Shown here piece by piece: positions 41,188 through 49,753 of a DNA stretch of 64,000 bases. The position numbers and the translations under genes were made by a program. Source of the stretch: JADMIH01 sp036399775 (lineage in GTDB: Bacteria; Chloroflexota; Chloroflexia; QHBQ01; JADMIH01); NCBI GenBank assembly GCA_036399775.1, contig DASWMJ010000041.1, positions 1-64,000 on the forward strand. The letters run 5' to 3'. The stretch's first letter is position 1; every line of letters starts with the position of its first letter. The notes beneath the pieces were generated by a model, which was not told the origin of the DNA, did not search any database, and saw only the letters and a program-made list of their open reading frames with translations.

Positions 41188-43272
41188 ATGAGCAACTTCC
41201 GCTACTACCGCTGGGATGGCACCCAACAGATCATGCCGTTTGACGCAGACGCCATCATGGAGGCCATCTCCGAGGACATCATGGCTCATGGCGACATACA
41301 CCGCGCCCTCGAAAGGCTGATGCAGCAGGGCTACAAGTTCCAGTCGGGCGACAAGATGCCCGGCCTGCGCGACCTCATTGAGCGCCTCAAGCAGCAGCGC
41401 CAGAACACCCTCAAGCAGAACAACATGGACTCCATCATCAAGGACATCCAGCAGCGCCTCGACAAGGTAAAGGAGACCGAGCGGGCCGGTATAGACCGCC
41501 GCGTGCAAGAAGGGCAGCAAGAGGTTGGCGAGTTCAAGTCGCAGGTCGAAAGCCCGGAGGCGGAGGGTGCTGAACCCAAACCTTCAGCCGACGACCTGAA
41601 GCAGCGCGAGCAGTTCCAGAAGATGCTGGAGAGCATGGCAGCGCGCCGCAAGGAGCAGCTTGACAACCTGCCGAAGGACCTCGGCGGGCAGATAAAGGAG
41701 TTGCGCGAATACGACTTCATGGACTCCGATGCGCGCCAACAGTTCCAGGAATTGCTCAACATGCTCCAACAGCAGATGCTACAGAGCAACTTCTCAGGTT
41801 TGCAACAAAGCATGCAACAGATGCAGCAAAGTCCCGCCGCCCTGGAAGGGGTGCGCGAGATGATACGCGACCTCAACCAGATGTTGCGCGACCGCGAGCA
41901 GGGGAAAGAGCCGCGCTTCAACGAATTCATGCAGAAGCACGGCCACCACTTCCCGCCCGGCATAGAGAACCTGGACCAACTCTTGGAGCACTTGCAGTCG
42001 CAGATGCAGCGCATGGAGAATATGCTCAATTCGATGTCCCCCCAGCAGCGCGCCCAACTGCAAAGCGCGATGGAGTCGCTGATGCAGGACCCCGGCCTGC
42101 GGGAAGAGATGTCAGAGTTAGCAGAGCGCCTGGGCAGCATGATGCCGCAACCCGGCCAGGCCCGCCAGTACCGCTTCTCCGGCGACCCCGACGAGTCGCT
42201 CACCATGTCCGAGGCGATGCAGGTGATGGAGCAGCTTGACGAGCTTGAGAAGCTGGAGCGCGAGCTAAACGCCGCCCGTCGAGGAGACCGCATAGACGAG
42301 CTCGACAGCCAGCGCGTGGGTGACTTGCTAGGCGCGGATGCCCAGCAGGCGCTACAGCAGTTGCAGGAACTTGCGAAACAGCTTGAAGAAGCGGGCTACC
42401 TCGAATGGGACGGCAGCGAGATGCAGCTTACGCCACGCGCCGTCCGCAAGTTGGGCCAGAAGGCGCTGCAAGATGTCTTCTCCTACCTGAAGCGGGACGC
42501 CTTCGGCAGACACGCCATCAGCCTGCGCGGGCGAGGCGGTGAGCGCACCTACGACTCGAAAGCATACGAGTTTGGCGACCACTTCTTCCTCGACTTGCAG
42601 GCCACGTTGCGAAACGCATTGGAGCGAAACGGCACAGGCACCCCCGTGCGTCTTCAACCCGACGACTTCGAGGTTTACTCCACCGAATTGCTCACCCAAT
42701 CTTCGACTGCCCTCCTTATAGACATGAGCCGCTCGATGCTGCTGCGCGGCTGCTTCCTGGCCGCGAAGAAAGTGGCGCTAGCGCTGAACCACCTCATCCG
42801 CTCGCAGTTCCCGAAGGACGATCTCTTCATCATCGGCTTCTCGGGTTATGCCCGTGAGTTGAAGCCGGAGATGCTGCCCCAGCTTGATTGGAGCGAGTAC
42901 CAGTACGGCACCAACTTGCAACACGCGCTGATGCTGTCGCGCACCCTCCTGGGCAGGCGCAAAACACCCAACAAGCAGATAATCGTCATCACGGATGGCG
43001 AGCCTACCGCCCACCTTGAGGATGGCGAGGTCTTCTTCAACTACCCGCCCACCTTCCGCACCATACAGGAAACGATGCGCGAGGTCGTGCGCTGCACGCG
43101 AGAGCAGATCACCATCAACACCTTCATGCTAGAGCGCAGCTACTACATGGCCGACTTCGTAGAGCAAATGACGAAGGTCAACAAGGGCCGCGCCTTCTAC
43201 GCCACCCCGGAAGCCCTGGGCGAGTACATCCTGGTGGACTACGTGAGCAGCAAGAAGAAGCGGATACGATAA
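41188..43272 (+). CDS. VWA-domain protein (CoxE/magnesium-chelatase-like)
   Basis: 694 residues. The N-terminal 450 residues are mostly Gln/Glu/Met-rich helix and probably coiled coil. The C-terminal von Willebrand A domain (about 500-690) has the metal site DMSRSM, then FIIGFSGYA, the TNLQHAL threonine and IIVITDGEPTAH. Such proteins usually partner a MoxR-type AAA+ ATPase in metal insertion or complex assembly, but no ATPase gene is adjacent. GGAG precedes the ATG. It runs into the DUF433 gene after 10 bp. Confidence 0.85.
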   Translation: MSNFRYYRWDGTQQIMPFDADAIMEAISEDIMAHGDIHRALERLMQQGYKFQSGDKMPGLRDLIERLKQQRQNTLKQNNMDSIIKDIQQRLDKVKETERAGIDRRVQEGQQEVGEFKSQVESPEAEGAEPKPSADDLKQREQFQKMLESMAARRKEQLDNLPKDLGGQIKELREYDFMDSDARQQFQELLNMLQQQMLQSNFSGLQQSMQQMQQSPAALEGVREMIRDLNQMLRDREQGKEPRFNEFMQKHGHHFPPGIENLDQLLEHLQSQMQRMENMLNSMSPQQRAQLQSAMESLMQDPGLREEMSELAERLGSMMPQPGQARQYRFSGDPDESLTMSEAMQVMEQLDELEKLERELNAARRGDRIDELDSQRVGDLLGADAQQALQQLQELAKQLEEAGYLEWDGSEMQLTPRAVRKLGQKALQDVFSYLKRDAFGRHAISLRGRGGERTYDSKAYEFGDHFFLDLQATLRNALERNGTGTPVRLQPDDFEVYSTELLTQSSTALLIDMSRSMLLRGCFLAAKKVALALNHLIRSQFPKDDLFIIGFSGYARELKPEMLPQLDWSEYQYGTNLQHALMLSRTLLGRRKTPNKQIIVITDGEPTAHLEDGEVFFNYPPTFRTIQETMREVVRCTREQITINTFMLERSYYMADFVEQMTKVNKGRAFYATPEALGEYILVDYVSSKKKRIR

Positions 43273-43282
43273 GAGGTGCAAA

Positions 43283-43510
43283 ATGGTAGCCAGCAATAAA
43301 CTGATTAATCGTGACCCGGAGATACTGAGTGGCACGCCCGTGTTCATGGGCACCCGTGTTCCTGTTCAGAACTTACTGGACTACATGGAGATGGGGCATC
43401 CATTGGACGACTTCCTGGACGATTTCCCAGCCGTCACCCGCGAACAAGCAGTAGAAGTAATTGGTGTATTAAAGAAGTTGTTGGAAGCGCAAGAGAGCAA
43501 AAGCATCTAA
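43283..43510 (+). CDS. DUF433-family antitoxin-like protein
   Basis: 75 residues: LINRDPEILSGTPVFMGTRV then NLLDYMEMGHPLDDFLDDFP, the DUF433 helix-turn-helix core. In other genomes it pairs with a DUF5615 PIN-like toxin; none follows here, so it is an orphan. GAGG lies before the ATG. Confidence 0.88.
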   Translation: MVASNKLINRDPEILSGTPVFMGTRVPVQNLLDYMEMGHPLDDFLDDFPAVTREQAVEVIGVLKKLLEAQESKSI

Positions 43511-43524
43511 ATGGCATAAGTAGG

Positions 43525-43592
43525 TTCTATCCAATAGCAAACCCCAACATCCCTGTCATTCTGAGCGTAGCGAAGAGTCTCGTCCCTCACGT
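43525..43592. repeat. Dispersed long inverted repeat, copy B (half)
   Basis: TTCTATCCAATAGCAAACCC leads into TGTCATTCTGAGCGTAGCG and GTCTCGTCCCTCACGTA. Only one arm is present. The outer segment matches the left flank of the copy at 54728-54755. Confidence 0.75.
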
Positions 43593-43630
43593 AGATGCTT
43601 ATTATAGAGCTCTCATGCAAGAGGTTATGC

Positions 43631-43960
43631 ATGGCTCAGGCAAATATTGAAGTTGAACTAGAGAGAATACAGAAGGTCGTCCAGCAGATCGTAGAGCATT
43701 TTCACCCTGCCAAAGTGATCTTGTTTGGTTCCCACGCGTACGGCGTACCAACTGAGGACAGCGACGTGGATTTGCTGGTCATCATGGATGCTGGCGGGAG
43801 TACGCTCCGTGCCGCCGCAACCATTTCCGCAACTATTGACCATCCCTTTCCTTTAGACATCTTGGTTCTCGAGCCTAATCAGTTACAGGCTTCACTTGAA
43901 CGCGGAGGCATCTTTGCTGCCGATGTGACTACCAACGGCGTGGTCCTATATGAAAGCTGA
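43631..43960 (+). CDS. MNT-type nucleotidyltransferase (minimal), antitoxin
   Basis: 109 residues from the ATG at 43631. The nucleotidyltransferase motif GSHAYGVPTEDSDVDLLV (G-S-x10-D-x-D) is complete, followed by FPLDILVLEP. In HEPN-MNT pairs such proteins AMPylate and silence the HEPN toxin. It overlaps the HEPN gene by 11 bp. Confidence 0.88.
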   Translation: MAQANIEVELERIQKVVQQIVEHFHPAKVILFGSHAYGVPTEDSDVDLLVIMDAGGSTLRAAATISATIDHPFPLDILVLEPNQLQASLERGGIFAADVTTNGVVLYES

Positions 43961-44330
43961 GACTGGGGAGTGGGTCAGCAAGGCTGAAGGTAATTGGCGT
44001 GTTGCAGGTCGTGAGATACAGACAGGCAACCCGGTCTATGACATCGTTTGCTTTCTCGCCCAACAATGCACAGAGCAATATCTAAAAGCGTTCCTAGAAG
44101 AACACGGCATCGCCTTTCGGAAGACTCATGACCTTGTAGTGCTATATAACTCCAGTGCTGGCTTGCTCACAGAACTCGACACGTCTCAAGCAGAATTGGC
44201 ATACCTGGGCACACTTGGTATCGCTGCACGCTATCCCGGTACGGAAGCAACCCAGCCTGACGCTGAGGACGCCATGAGAATTGCACAAGAAGTGCGCGCT
44301 ACAGTCCGATTGAAACTAGGCATTAGCTAG
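43950..44330 (+). CDS. HEPN-domain protein, probable toxin
   Basis: 126 residues: an all-helical HEPN domain with W-V-S-K-A-E-G-N-W at the start, IVCFLAQQCTEQYLKAFLEE and the motif FRKTHDLVVL. HEPN partners of MNT proteins are RNases; the R-x-x-H core here is RKTH. Overlap with the MNT gene supports an operon. Confidence 0.87.
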   Translation: MKAETGEWVSKAEGNWRVAGREIQTGNPVYDIVCFLAQQCTEQYLKAFLEEHGIAFRKTHDLVVLYNSSAGLLTELDTSQAELAYLGTLGIAARYPGTEATQPDAEDAMRIAQEVRATVRLKLGIS

Positions 44331-44345
44331 ATATATGAATACCTG

Positions 44346-44594
44346 GTGCTTGTGGAACAAGACTCTAATGGCTACTCGGCATACAGCCCAGACTTGCCAG
44401 GGTGCATATCTGCCGGTGAAACAGTCGAGGAAACTTTGGGTAACTTTCGTGAAGCCCTGCAAATGCATATAGAAGGCAAAATGGAGGGCGGCGATGCTGT
44501 GCCACAGGCATCCAGCATTACCGCTCAATTCGTTGAAGTTGAGGTCCCTGCCTTGCAAGCGTCTGCGTCAAGGGGTCGCACGGAAGATAGCTGA
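44346..44594 (+). CDS. HicB-like antitoxin, orphan
   Basis: 82 residues with VEQDSNGYSAYSPDLPGCIS and GETVEETLGNFREALQMHIE, a HicB-type fold. No HicA gene adjoins. The family normally starts a few residues earlier (x-Y-E-Y-L-V-L-V-E); here that place reads ATA right after the HEPN stop, so the original ATG may have mutated and translation may begin at the GTG at 44346. Confidence 0.75.
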   Translation: MLVEQDSNGYSAYSPDLPGCISAGETVEETLGNFREALQMHIEGKMEGGDAVPQASSITAQFVEVEVPALQASASRGRTEDS

Positions 44595-44611
44595 AATAAT
44601 CAGGAGAGCTC

Positions 44612-45559
44612 ATGACCACAGTCAAATTCGACCACTTCATCACCTCCATAGGCGACGAGCAGATAGACCCCTACCTTGAAGAGTACCGCGAGGCGGGCTT
44701 CCAGGTCGAAGAGCGGACGGTGCAGCATCATCCCGGCCTGCTAAATGGCTTCATCCACTTAGGCCCTGAGTACCTTGAGTTCGTCTCCGTGGAGGACGAG
44801 GAGCTATTCGAGCAAGGCGCGGACACCGCCCCGTTCCCCGACATCCGCAACCTGCGCGCCGCCCAGCGTCCTTTCGCTATTGGCATCGTCTCGGACGACG
44901 TTCAAGTCCTGCACGACACCTTGATCGAGCGCGGCTACGACGTACCGGAAGTCACAAGCGGCAGGCCACGCGGTGCCGAACCGGGAGCGCAACCCGTATG
45001 GAGCTTCCAGGCTCTCCCGCCCACATTAGAGGGCGCACTCTGTTTCGCCCTAACCTACCATTCCAGGTCCAAAGACACCCCCAGGAAGGTGCGAATAGCC
45101 CCGAATACCACCTATGCCATATCCGGCGTCACTTTCGCCTCAGACACACCCGAAGAGCGAGCGAAGGCGTGGCGCGATCTGCTGGCACCGGGAGGCGACA
45201 TAGTCCTGGAGGTAGACAGCGACATATGCGAAACCTTCATCCCTCCACATTTCGCCGTCTGGATGAAGCCTGAGAAGTTCCAGGACCATTACGGCTTGAG
45301 TTGGAAGACCTCCCCGCACCCCTGGGGCGAGCTATCCGTTATACATTTGCTGGCTCAGGACCTCGACAGGGCGAGCTAGATGTTGGACGCTGCCGGTAGG
45401 GCGGTAACCCGTCTGCCCGATAAGCGCACTGGCGTGGATACCCTCTACGTCAGCCCCGACCCACGAGACGGCTTCACCTTCGCCATCACCCAACGCCCTG
45501 CCCAGGAGTGGCTCAACGAGCGCACAGCCGTCACGGGTGAGAATCTCGAGCTTGAGTAA
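44612..45559 (+). pseudogene. VOC-family protein interrupted by in-frame amber codon
   Basis: The first part (44612-45379, 255 residues) has two glyoxalase-type VOC modules (KFDHFITSIGD..., HLGPEYLEFVSV). It stops at TAG (45377-45379) in ...LAQDLDRAS, and the same frame then reads on for 59 codons, MLDAAGRAVTRLPDKRTGVD ... to TAA at 45559, with the closing VOC strand DGFTFAITQRP. Intact it would be about 315 residues, and GAG is the likely original codon. It may be a recent nonsense mutation, a sequencing error, a read-through case or two separate chains (ATG follows the TAG directly). Substrate unknown. Confidence 0.78.
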
Positions 45560-45636
45560 CATCTGGTTTGCGGTTAAATTCGTATCTCATAAAACGACCC
45601 TTCTCCCAACCCCTAGAAAGGCTCTTACACTCTTCC

Positions 45637-47436
45637 ATGCGCACCAAAAGCCTTCGCGCTCTGCTAGCTGTTGCCATGCTCGCAGGCCTCATTACGCTCC
45701 CCACGCCTACGCCCGCGCCCGCTCAATCCGGTGGCGATTTCGTCAAGGTGCAGGGCAACCAGCTCGTTTTTCGCGGGCAGCCCATCAAGCTGAAAGGCGT
45801 AAACTTCTACCCCAAGGACCAGCCCTGGGCCGATATGTGGTCGCAGTGGGACGGCCCTGCCGTCAAGCAAGACCTCGCGCGCGCGAAGGAGCTTGGTATC
45901 AACACCGTGCGCGTGCTCGTACCCTACAAGCCGCAGCATGGCTGGACCGGCAAAGATACGGGTGAGATACAGCCCATCTTCCTCGACATGCTCCAACAGT
46001 TCGTGCAGCTAGCGGGTGAGATGGACGTGAAGGTGATAATCACCCTCTTCGACTTCTACGACCCCAGGCACGACCAGGACCTGCCCAATGCCGAGCGAGA
46101 GCGGCGCAACAAGCTATACGTCGAGGGCATCGTGTCGGCTTTCGCCAACGACGACCGCGTGCTGGCCTGGGACCTCCATAACGAGCCTGACCACTACGAA
46201 ACCTGGCGCGACGACAAGGACCCCGCCTCCATAGTGGCCTGGCTTGACAAAATGGCCGCCGAGGTGCGCCGCCTCGACTCCAACCACCCCCTGACGGTGG
46301 GCGTTGGCATATACGACCAGCTATTTGTGGCCGACGACACGGGTGCCCCCTACCCGGACGAGCCTGCGCGAGGCCGCACGCTGGCCGACATCAGTGACTT
46401 CATCAGCTTCCACAGCTACAACGCGGGCAACATAGACTGGCAGATCGAGTACATCAAATTGCATACGAATAAACCCATCCTGCTTGGGGAGACCGGCTGG
46501 CCCTCCGGCCCACCGTGCCAGCAGCCCGACTATACCGACGCACGGCAGGTCGCCCTCTACGACCTCATGATAAAGGGAGCGCGAAAGGCCGATTTGTCAG
46601 GGCTGTTGCAGTGGCAGTTGTGGGACCTGGCCCCCGGCGACTCGCTGGGTGGGGGCCGCGAGAGCCACGAAGACTACTTTGGCCTCCTCAAGCGCGACGG
46701 CACCTGGAAGCCCGCCATGCCCCTCTTCCGGGACGGCTGGCCGGGCGAAGGAGCAAGCGCGCCCGCCTCACCCCTTCCCAGCCGCACTACCAGCAGCTGG
46801 CCCCTTACAGTCATGCCCAGGCGGCCTGAACCGGACTACCCAGGCTACCAGCCGCCCCTCTACTTCCCTGAGACCGGGCACTACCTCTACAACGAGTTCC
46901 GCGACTACTGGCGGCGCTTCGGCGGCCTGGAGATTTTCGGCTACCCCATCACCGAGCAGCGCAAGGAGGGGGAATACTGGGTGCAATACTTCGAGCGAGC
47001 GCGTTTCGAGTCCCACCCGGAGGTAATAAAGGACTACCCCAACTGGAAGCAGCTAGACAAGGCAACGCAGTACAAGCTGCTGGTGAAGCTCTCCCTGCTA
47101 GGTGTGGACCTGGCTAAACAGAAAACGAACGGCAACGGCTTCCCCAAAGTAGAGCCTACCCAGGCCCCGCCGGACGCAACCTTCTTCCCCGAAACCGGCC
47201 ACACAATCTCCGGGTCAATCGGCCGGTACTGGCTGTCGCACAACGGTATCACCAACTTCGGCTACCCCCTGTCCGAGCCGCTACGCGAAAAGAGCCAGGC
47301 CGATGGCAAGGAATACACCGTCCAATATTTCGAGCGCACCCGCCTCGAACACCACCCCGAATATGCAGGCTCGCAGTACGAGATACTGCTAGGCTTGCTG
47401 GGCAGAGAGGCGTTAGCCGCCAGGGGATGCAGGTAA
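45637..47436 (+). CDS. Secreted GH5-like glycoside hydrolase with wall-type repeats
   Basis: 599 residues from the ATG at 45637. A signal peptide (LRALLAVAMLAGLITLP) and the TIM-barrel motifs GVNFYPKDQPW, the acid/base Glu in LAWDLHNEPD near residue 182 and the nucleophile Glu in ILLGETGWPS near 285 mark a clan GH-A enzyme (GH5-like), acting on beta-glucans or mannans. Residues about 410-599 hold two repeats with FPETGH, GYPITEQ and VQYFERARFESHPE cores, as in the CHAP protein at 23901. No good Shine-Dalgarno; the exact sugar is unknown. Confidence 0.87.
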   Translation: MRTKSLRALLAVAMLAGLITLPTPTPAPAQSGGDFVKVQGNQLVFRGQPIKLKGVNFYPKDQPWADMWSQWDGPAVKQDLARAKELGINTVRVLVPYKPQHGWTGKDTGEIQPIFLDMLQQFVQLAGEMDVKVIITLFDFYDPRHDQDLPNAERERRNKLYVEGIVSAFANDDRVLAWDLHNEPDHYETWRDDKDPASIVAWLDKMAAEVRRLDSNHPLTVGVGIYDQLFVADDTGAPYPDEPARGRTLADISDFISFHSYNAGNIDWQIEYIKLHTNKPILLGETGWPSGPPCQQPDYTDARQVALYDLMIKGARKADLSGLLQWQLWDLAPGDSLGGGRESHEDYFGLLKRDGTWKPAMPLFRDGWPGEGASAPASPLPSRTTSSWPLTVMPRRPEPDYPGYQPPLYFPETGHYLYNEFRDYWRRFGGLEIFGYPITEQRKEGEYWVQYFERARFESHPEVIKDYPNWKQLDKATQYKLLVKLSLLGVDLAKQKTNGNGFPKVEPTQAPPDATFFPETGHTISGSIGRYWLSHNGITNFGYPLSEPLREKSQADGKEYTVQYFERTRLEHHPEYAGSQYEILLGLLGREALAARGCR

Positions 47437-47458
47437 AAATCCGTCCAATATCATAGAC

Positions 47459-47499
47459 TATTCATCAAAATTGGCCCTCCGGGCTAATCTTGATGAATA
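47459..47499 (+). terminator. Hairpin after the GH5-like gene
   Basis: A 19-bp stem with two mismatches (TATTCATCAAAATTGGCCC) and a 3-nt loop, 22 bp past the stop codon. Confidence 0.7.
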
Positions 47500-47581
47500 A
47501 TCTACACAAAAACTCTCCAACCGGGAGAAAGTGTTATACTCGCTCTTGCGAATCTATGACCTCCGCTAACCTGGACCTGCT

Positions 47582-49747
47582 ATGTCCCAACAAGCAATAG
47601 GCACGGGCACAACACAAAAGCGACGCATCTTCGGAAATCTCTCCCTCATGCTGATGCTGACAGTGTTCGGCGTCTACCTGCTCACCATGTCGGGTCACAC
47701 CTACTCCCGCGACGAAGAGACGATGCTCGCCGTATCCCAATCGCTCGTAGAGCGCGGCTCCTGGGCCATCCCGCGCAACAGCACCCAGGTGCAGGTGACG
47801 GGGGCGGACGGCAGGTACTACAGCCAGTACGGCCCAGGCCAATCGTTGGCAGCCGTGCCCTGGGCGGCAGCAGGTCTCCTGGCAAGCAGCTTCTTCCCCG
47901 CCGACCAACAAGGCTTCGTATTGCGCCTGATACTTGGCTCGTTCAACCTGCTGGTGGCCGCGGCCACCTGTGCCATTCTTGCGGCTTTAGGCATATCACT
48001 TGGCTACTCGCGCCGCGCCAGCCTCGTCCTGGGTGCCGCGCTAGCCTTCGCCACCTACCTCTGGCCTCACAGCCGAACCTTCTTCTCGGAACCCCTTGTG
48101 GCCCTATGCCTCCTGGCCTCTTTCTACCTGCTAGTCCTCTCCTATCCGCGCGTCAGCATCGAAACCGAAGATATTGCAACCACCAACCCCACACCCCCAC
48201 GGCGCAATCTCCTCTTCTTTTCCGGTCTGCTCTTAGCCGCCGCCGTGGCAACAAAAGTGCAGTACGTCGTAGCGCTGCCTGCCTTCCTGCTCTACCTCTC
48301 TTGGCGCATCAGTAGTCAGTGGTCAGTGGCCAGTGGTCAGCCCCGTTCGAACCGCGCCCCTGACCCTAAATCCCTCGCCCCCCGCTCCTCGCCCCTCGCC
48401 CCTGCCGTCTGGTGGCTGATTGGCTTGGGCGCTGGCTTGGCGCCTCTCCTGCTCTATAATCTCTACGCGTTCGGCAGCCCCTTCTCAACGGGATACGGCA
48501 CCGACTTGAAAGGCACGTTCAAGACGCCCTTGTATGAAGGGGCTTTCGGCCTGCTCCTATCGCCCGGCAAAGGTCTGCTCTGGTACGCTTTGCCGGTAGC
48601 TTTATCGCTCTGGGGCTTTTCAAGCTTCGCCCGCAAGCACCAAGCAGAAAGCGCATTCGTAGCCGTGCTAGGCGTCAGCCTGGTCATCTTCTTCGGCCTC
48701 TACGGCTTCTGGCACGGCGACGGCTCCTGGGGTCCCCGCTACCTCATCCCCTTCCTCCCCTTCGCCCTCCTCCCCGCTCTCCCCCTAATCCACTCCGCCA
48801 CCCAACCCGTCCCTGATAAACCAAATTCAAAATTCAAAATTCAAAATTCAAAATTAATAACTCGTCTGGCCGTTTCCACCTTACTAGCCCTCGGCTGCTT
48901 CGTAAACATCCTGGGCGTGTTGGTCAACTTCGACACTTACATCAACGTAGGCTACGACGATGAGACCCGCCACTGGATACCCTACGCCTCACCCATCGTA
49001 GGCCACCTCAATCTGCTGGGCCAGCGAGTGAGCGAAAAAGCCTCAACCCTGAGACCGCCTGAGCGCACAGTTGTATTCAGGGGCGGCGTCTCGTACAGCG
49101 AGGGCGACAAGGCAAGCGGCGCGCTCTTACCGCGCTGGACCACCGGCAGGGCCGTGCTTGAGCTTTGGCCCAACACATCTCGCGGCCCCATCTCCGTCAC
49201 CCTGCGCCTCAATGACCACCGTCCCCCGCAGTTGCCACGCGCCACCGTCACCATCCTGGTCAACGACAACCCCGTAACGGTAGACCGCGCGCCCGTCCCC
49301 GATCTGCCGATAAGCGCCGACTACTCCTTCTCCGCAAGTGGGCAACCTGCACGCGTGACAATAGCCACCGACACCTGGAACCCCGCCAAACTGGGCGAGA
49401 ACGAGCGCGACGAGGAGCTTGGCGTCAGGTTAGAAAGCGTCACCGTGCGCGAAGGGGGTGCGGTCCAACCTTACAGCCTCGCGGACGACCTTGCCGCGCC
49501 CCCCTACTACCCTCAGCCCCGCTGGTACTACAACCCCGCCACGCACTTCCTTGCCGACCTGTGGCCCGTCTACATGCTTGAGATGGGTATGGGCCGCAAG
49601 ACCATGCTCGCGCTGGGTCTGCCCATTATCGCGTTAGGGCTGCTATGCCTGGGCGCCGGGTGCTTAGGATTTGCGCGCAGGGACCAGGACTTACGGGTCG
49701 GAAGGCGAGAGATCGTCACGAACCAGGCTGGGTCCATAGAGGTATAG
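47582..49747 (+). CDS. Polytopic membrane protein, glycosyltransferase (GT39/PMT)-like
   Basis: 721 residues with roughly ten or more membrane segments. After the first segment comes the loop SRDEETMLAVSQSLVERGSW, the acidic motif typical of PMT/ArnT-type, polyprenol-linked sugar transferases. The C-terminal 230 residues form an external beta-rich part ending in one more membrane helix. Two linkers are encoded by tandem-repeat arrays: one at 48311-48406 and one at 48822-48860 (PNSKFKIQNSKL). It stands before an MFS gene (6 bp gap). The donor and acceptor are unknown. Confidence 0.75.
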   Translation: MSQQAIGTGTTQKRRIFGNLSLMLMLTVFGVYLLTMSGHTYSRDEETMLAVSQSLVERGSWAIPRNSTQVQVTGADGRYYSQYGPGQSLAAVPWAAAGLLASSFFPADQQGFVLRLILGSFNLLVAAATCAILAALGISLGYSRRASLVLGAALAFATYLWPHSRTFFSEPLVALCLLASFYLLVLSYPRVSIETEDIATTNPTPPRRNLLFFSGLLLAAAVATKVQYVVALPAFLLYLSWRISSQWSVASGQPRSNRAPDPKSLAPRSSPLAPAVWWLIGLGAGLAPLLLYNLYAFGSPFSTGYGTDLKGTFKTPLYEGAFGLLLSPGKGLLWYALPVALSLWGFSSFARKHQAESAFVAVLGVSLVIFFGLYGFWHGDGSWGPRYLIPFLPFALLPALPLIHSATQPVPDKPNSKFKIQNSKLITRLAVSTLLALGCFVNILGVLVNFDTYINVGYDDETRHWIPYASPIVGHLNLLGQRVSEKASTLRPPERTVVFRGGVSYSEGDKASGALLPRWTTGRAVLELWPNTSRGPISVTLRLNDHRPPQLPRATVTILVNDNPVTVDRAPVPDLPISADYSFSASGQPARVTIATDTWNPAKLGENERDEELGVRLESVTVREGGAVQPYSLADDLAAPPYYPQPRWYYNPATHFLADLWPVYMLEMGMGRKTMLALGLPIIALGLLCLGAGCLGFARRDQDLRVGRREIVTNQAGSIEV
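48311..48406. repeat. STRR-like arrays inside the membrane protein gene (1)
   Basis: GTGGTCA-type units (48311-48340) then CCCTCGC/CCCCTCG units (48361-48406). They stay in frame and encode an extra-membrane loop. Confidence 0.7.
48822..48860. repeat. STRR-like array inside the membrane protein gene (2)
   Basis: Five AAATTCA units in tandem, coding for Lys/Asn/Ser/Gln-rich residues in a loop. Confidence 0.8.
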
Positions 49748-49753
49748 AGCCGT

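Noticed and set aside
41331..42293. Antisense frame opposite the VWA gene, rich in Ser, Cys and Arg
   Set aside because: A shadow of the Gln/Glu-rich coding sequence; no start signal or motif.
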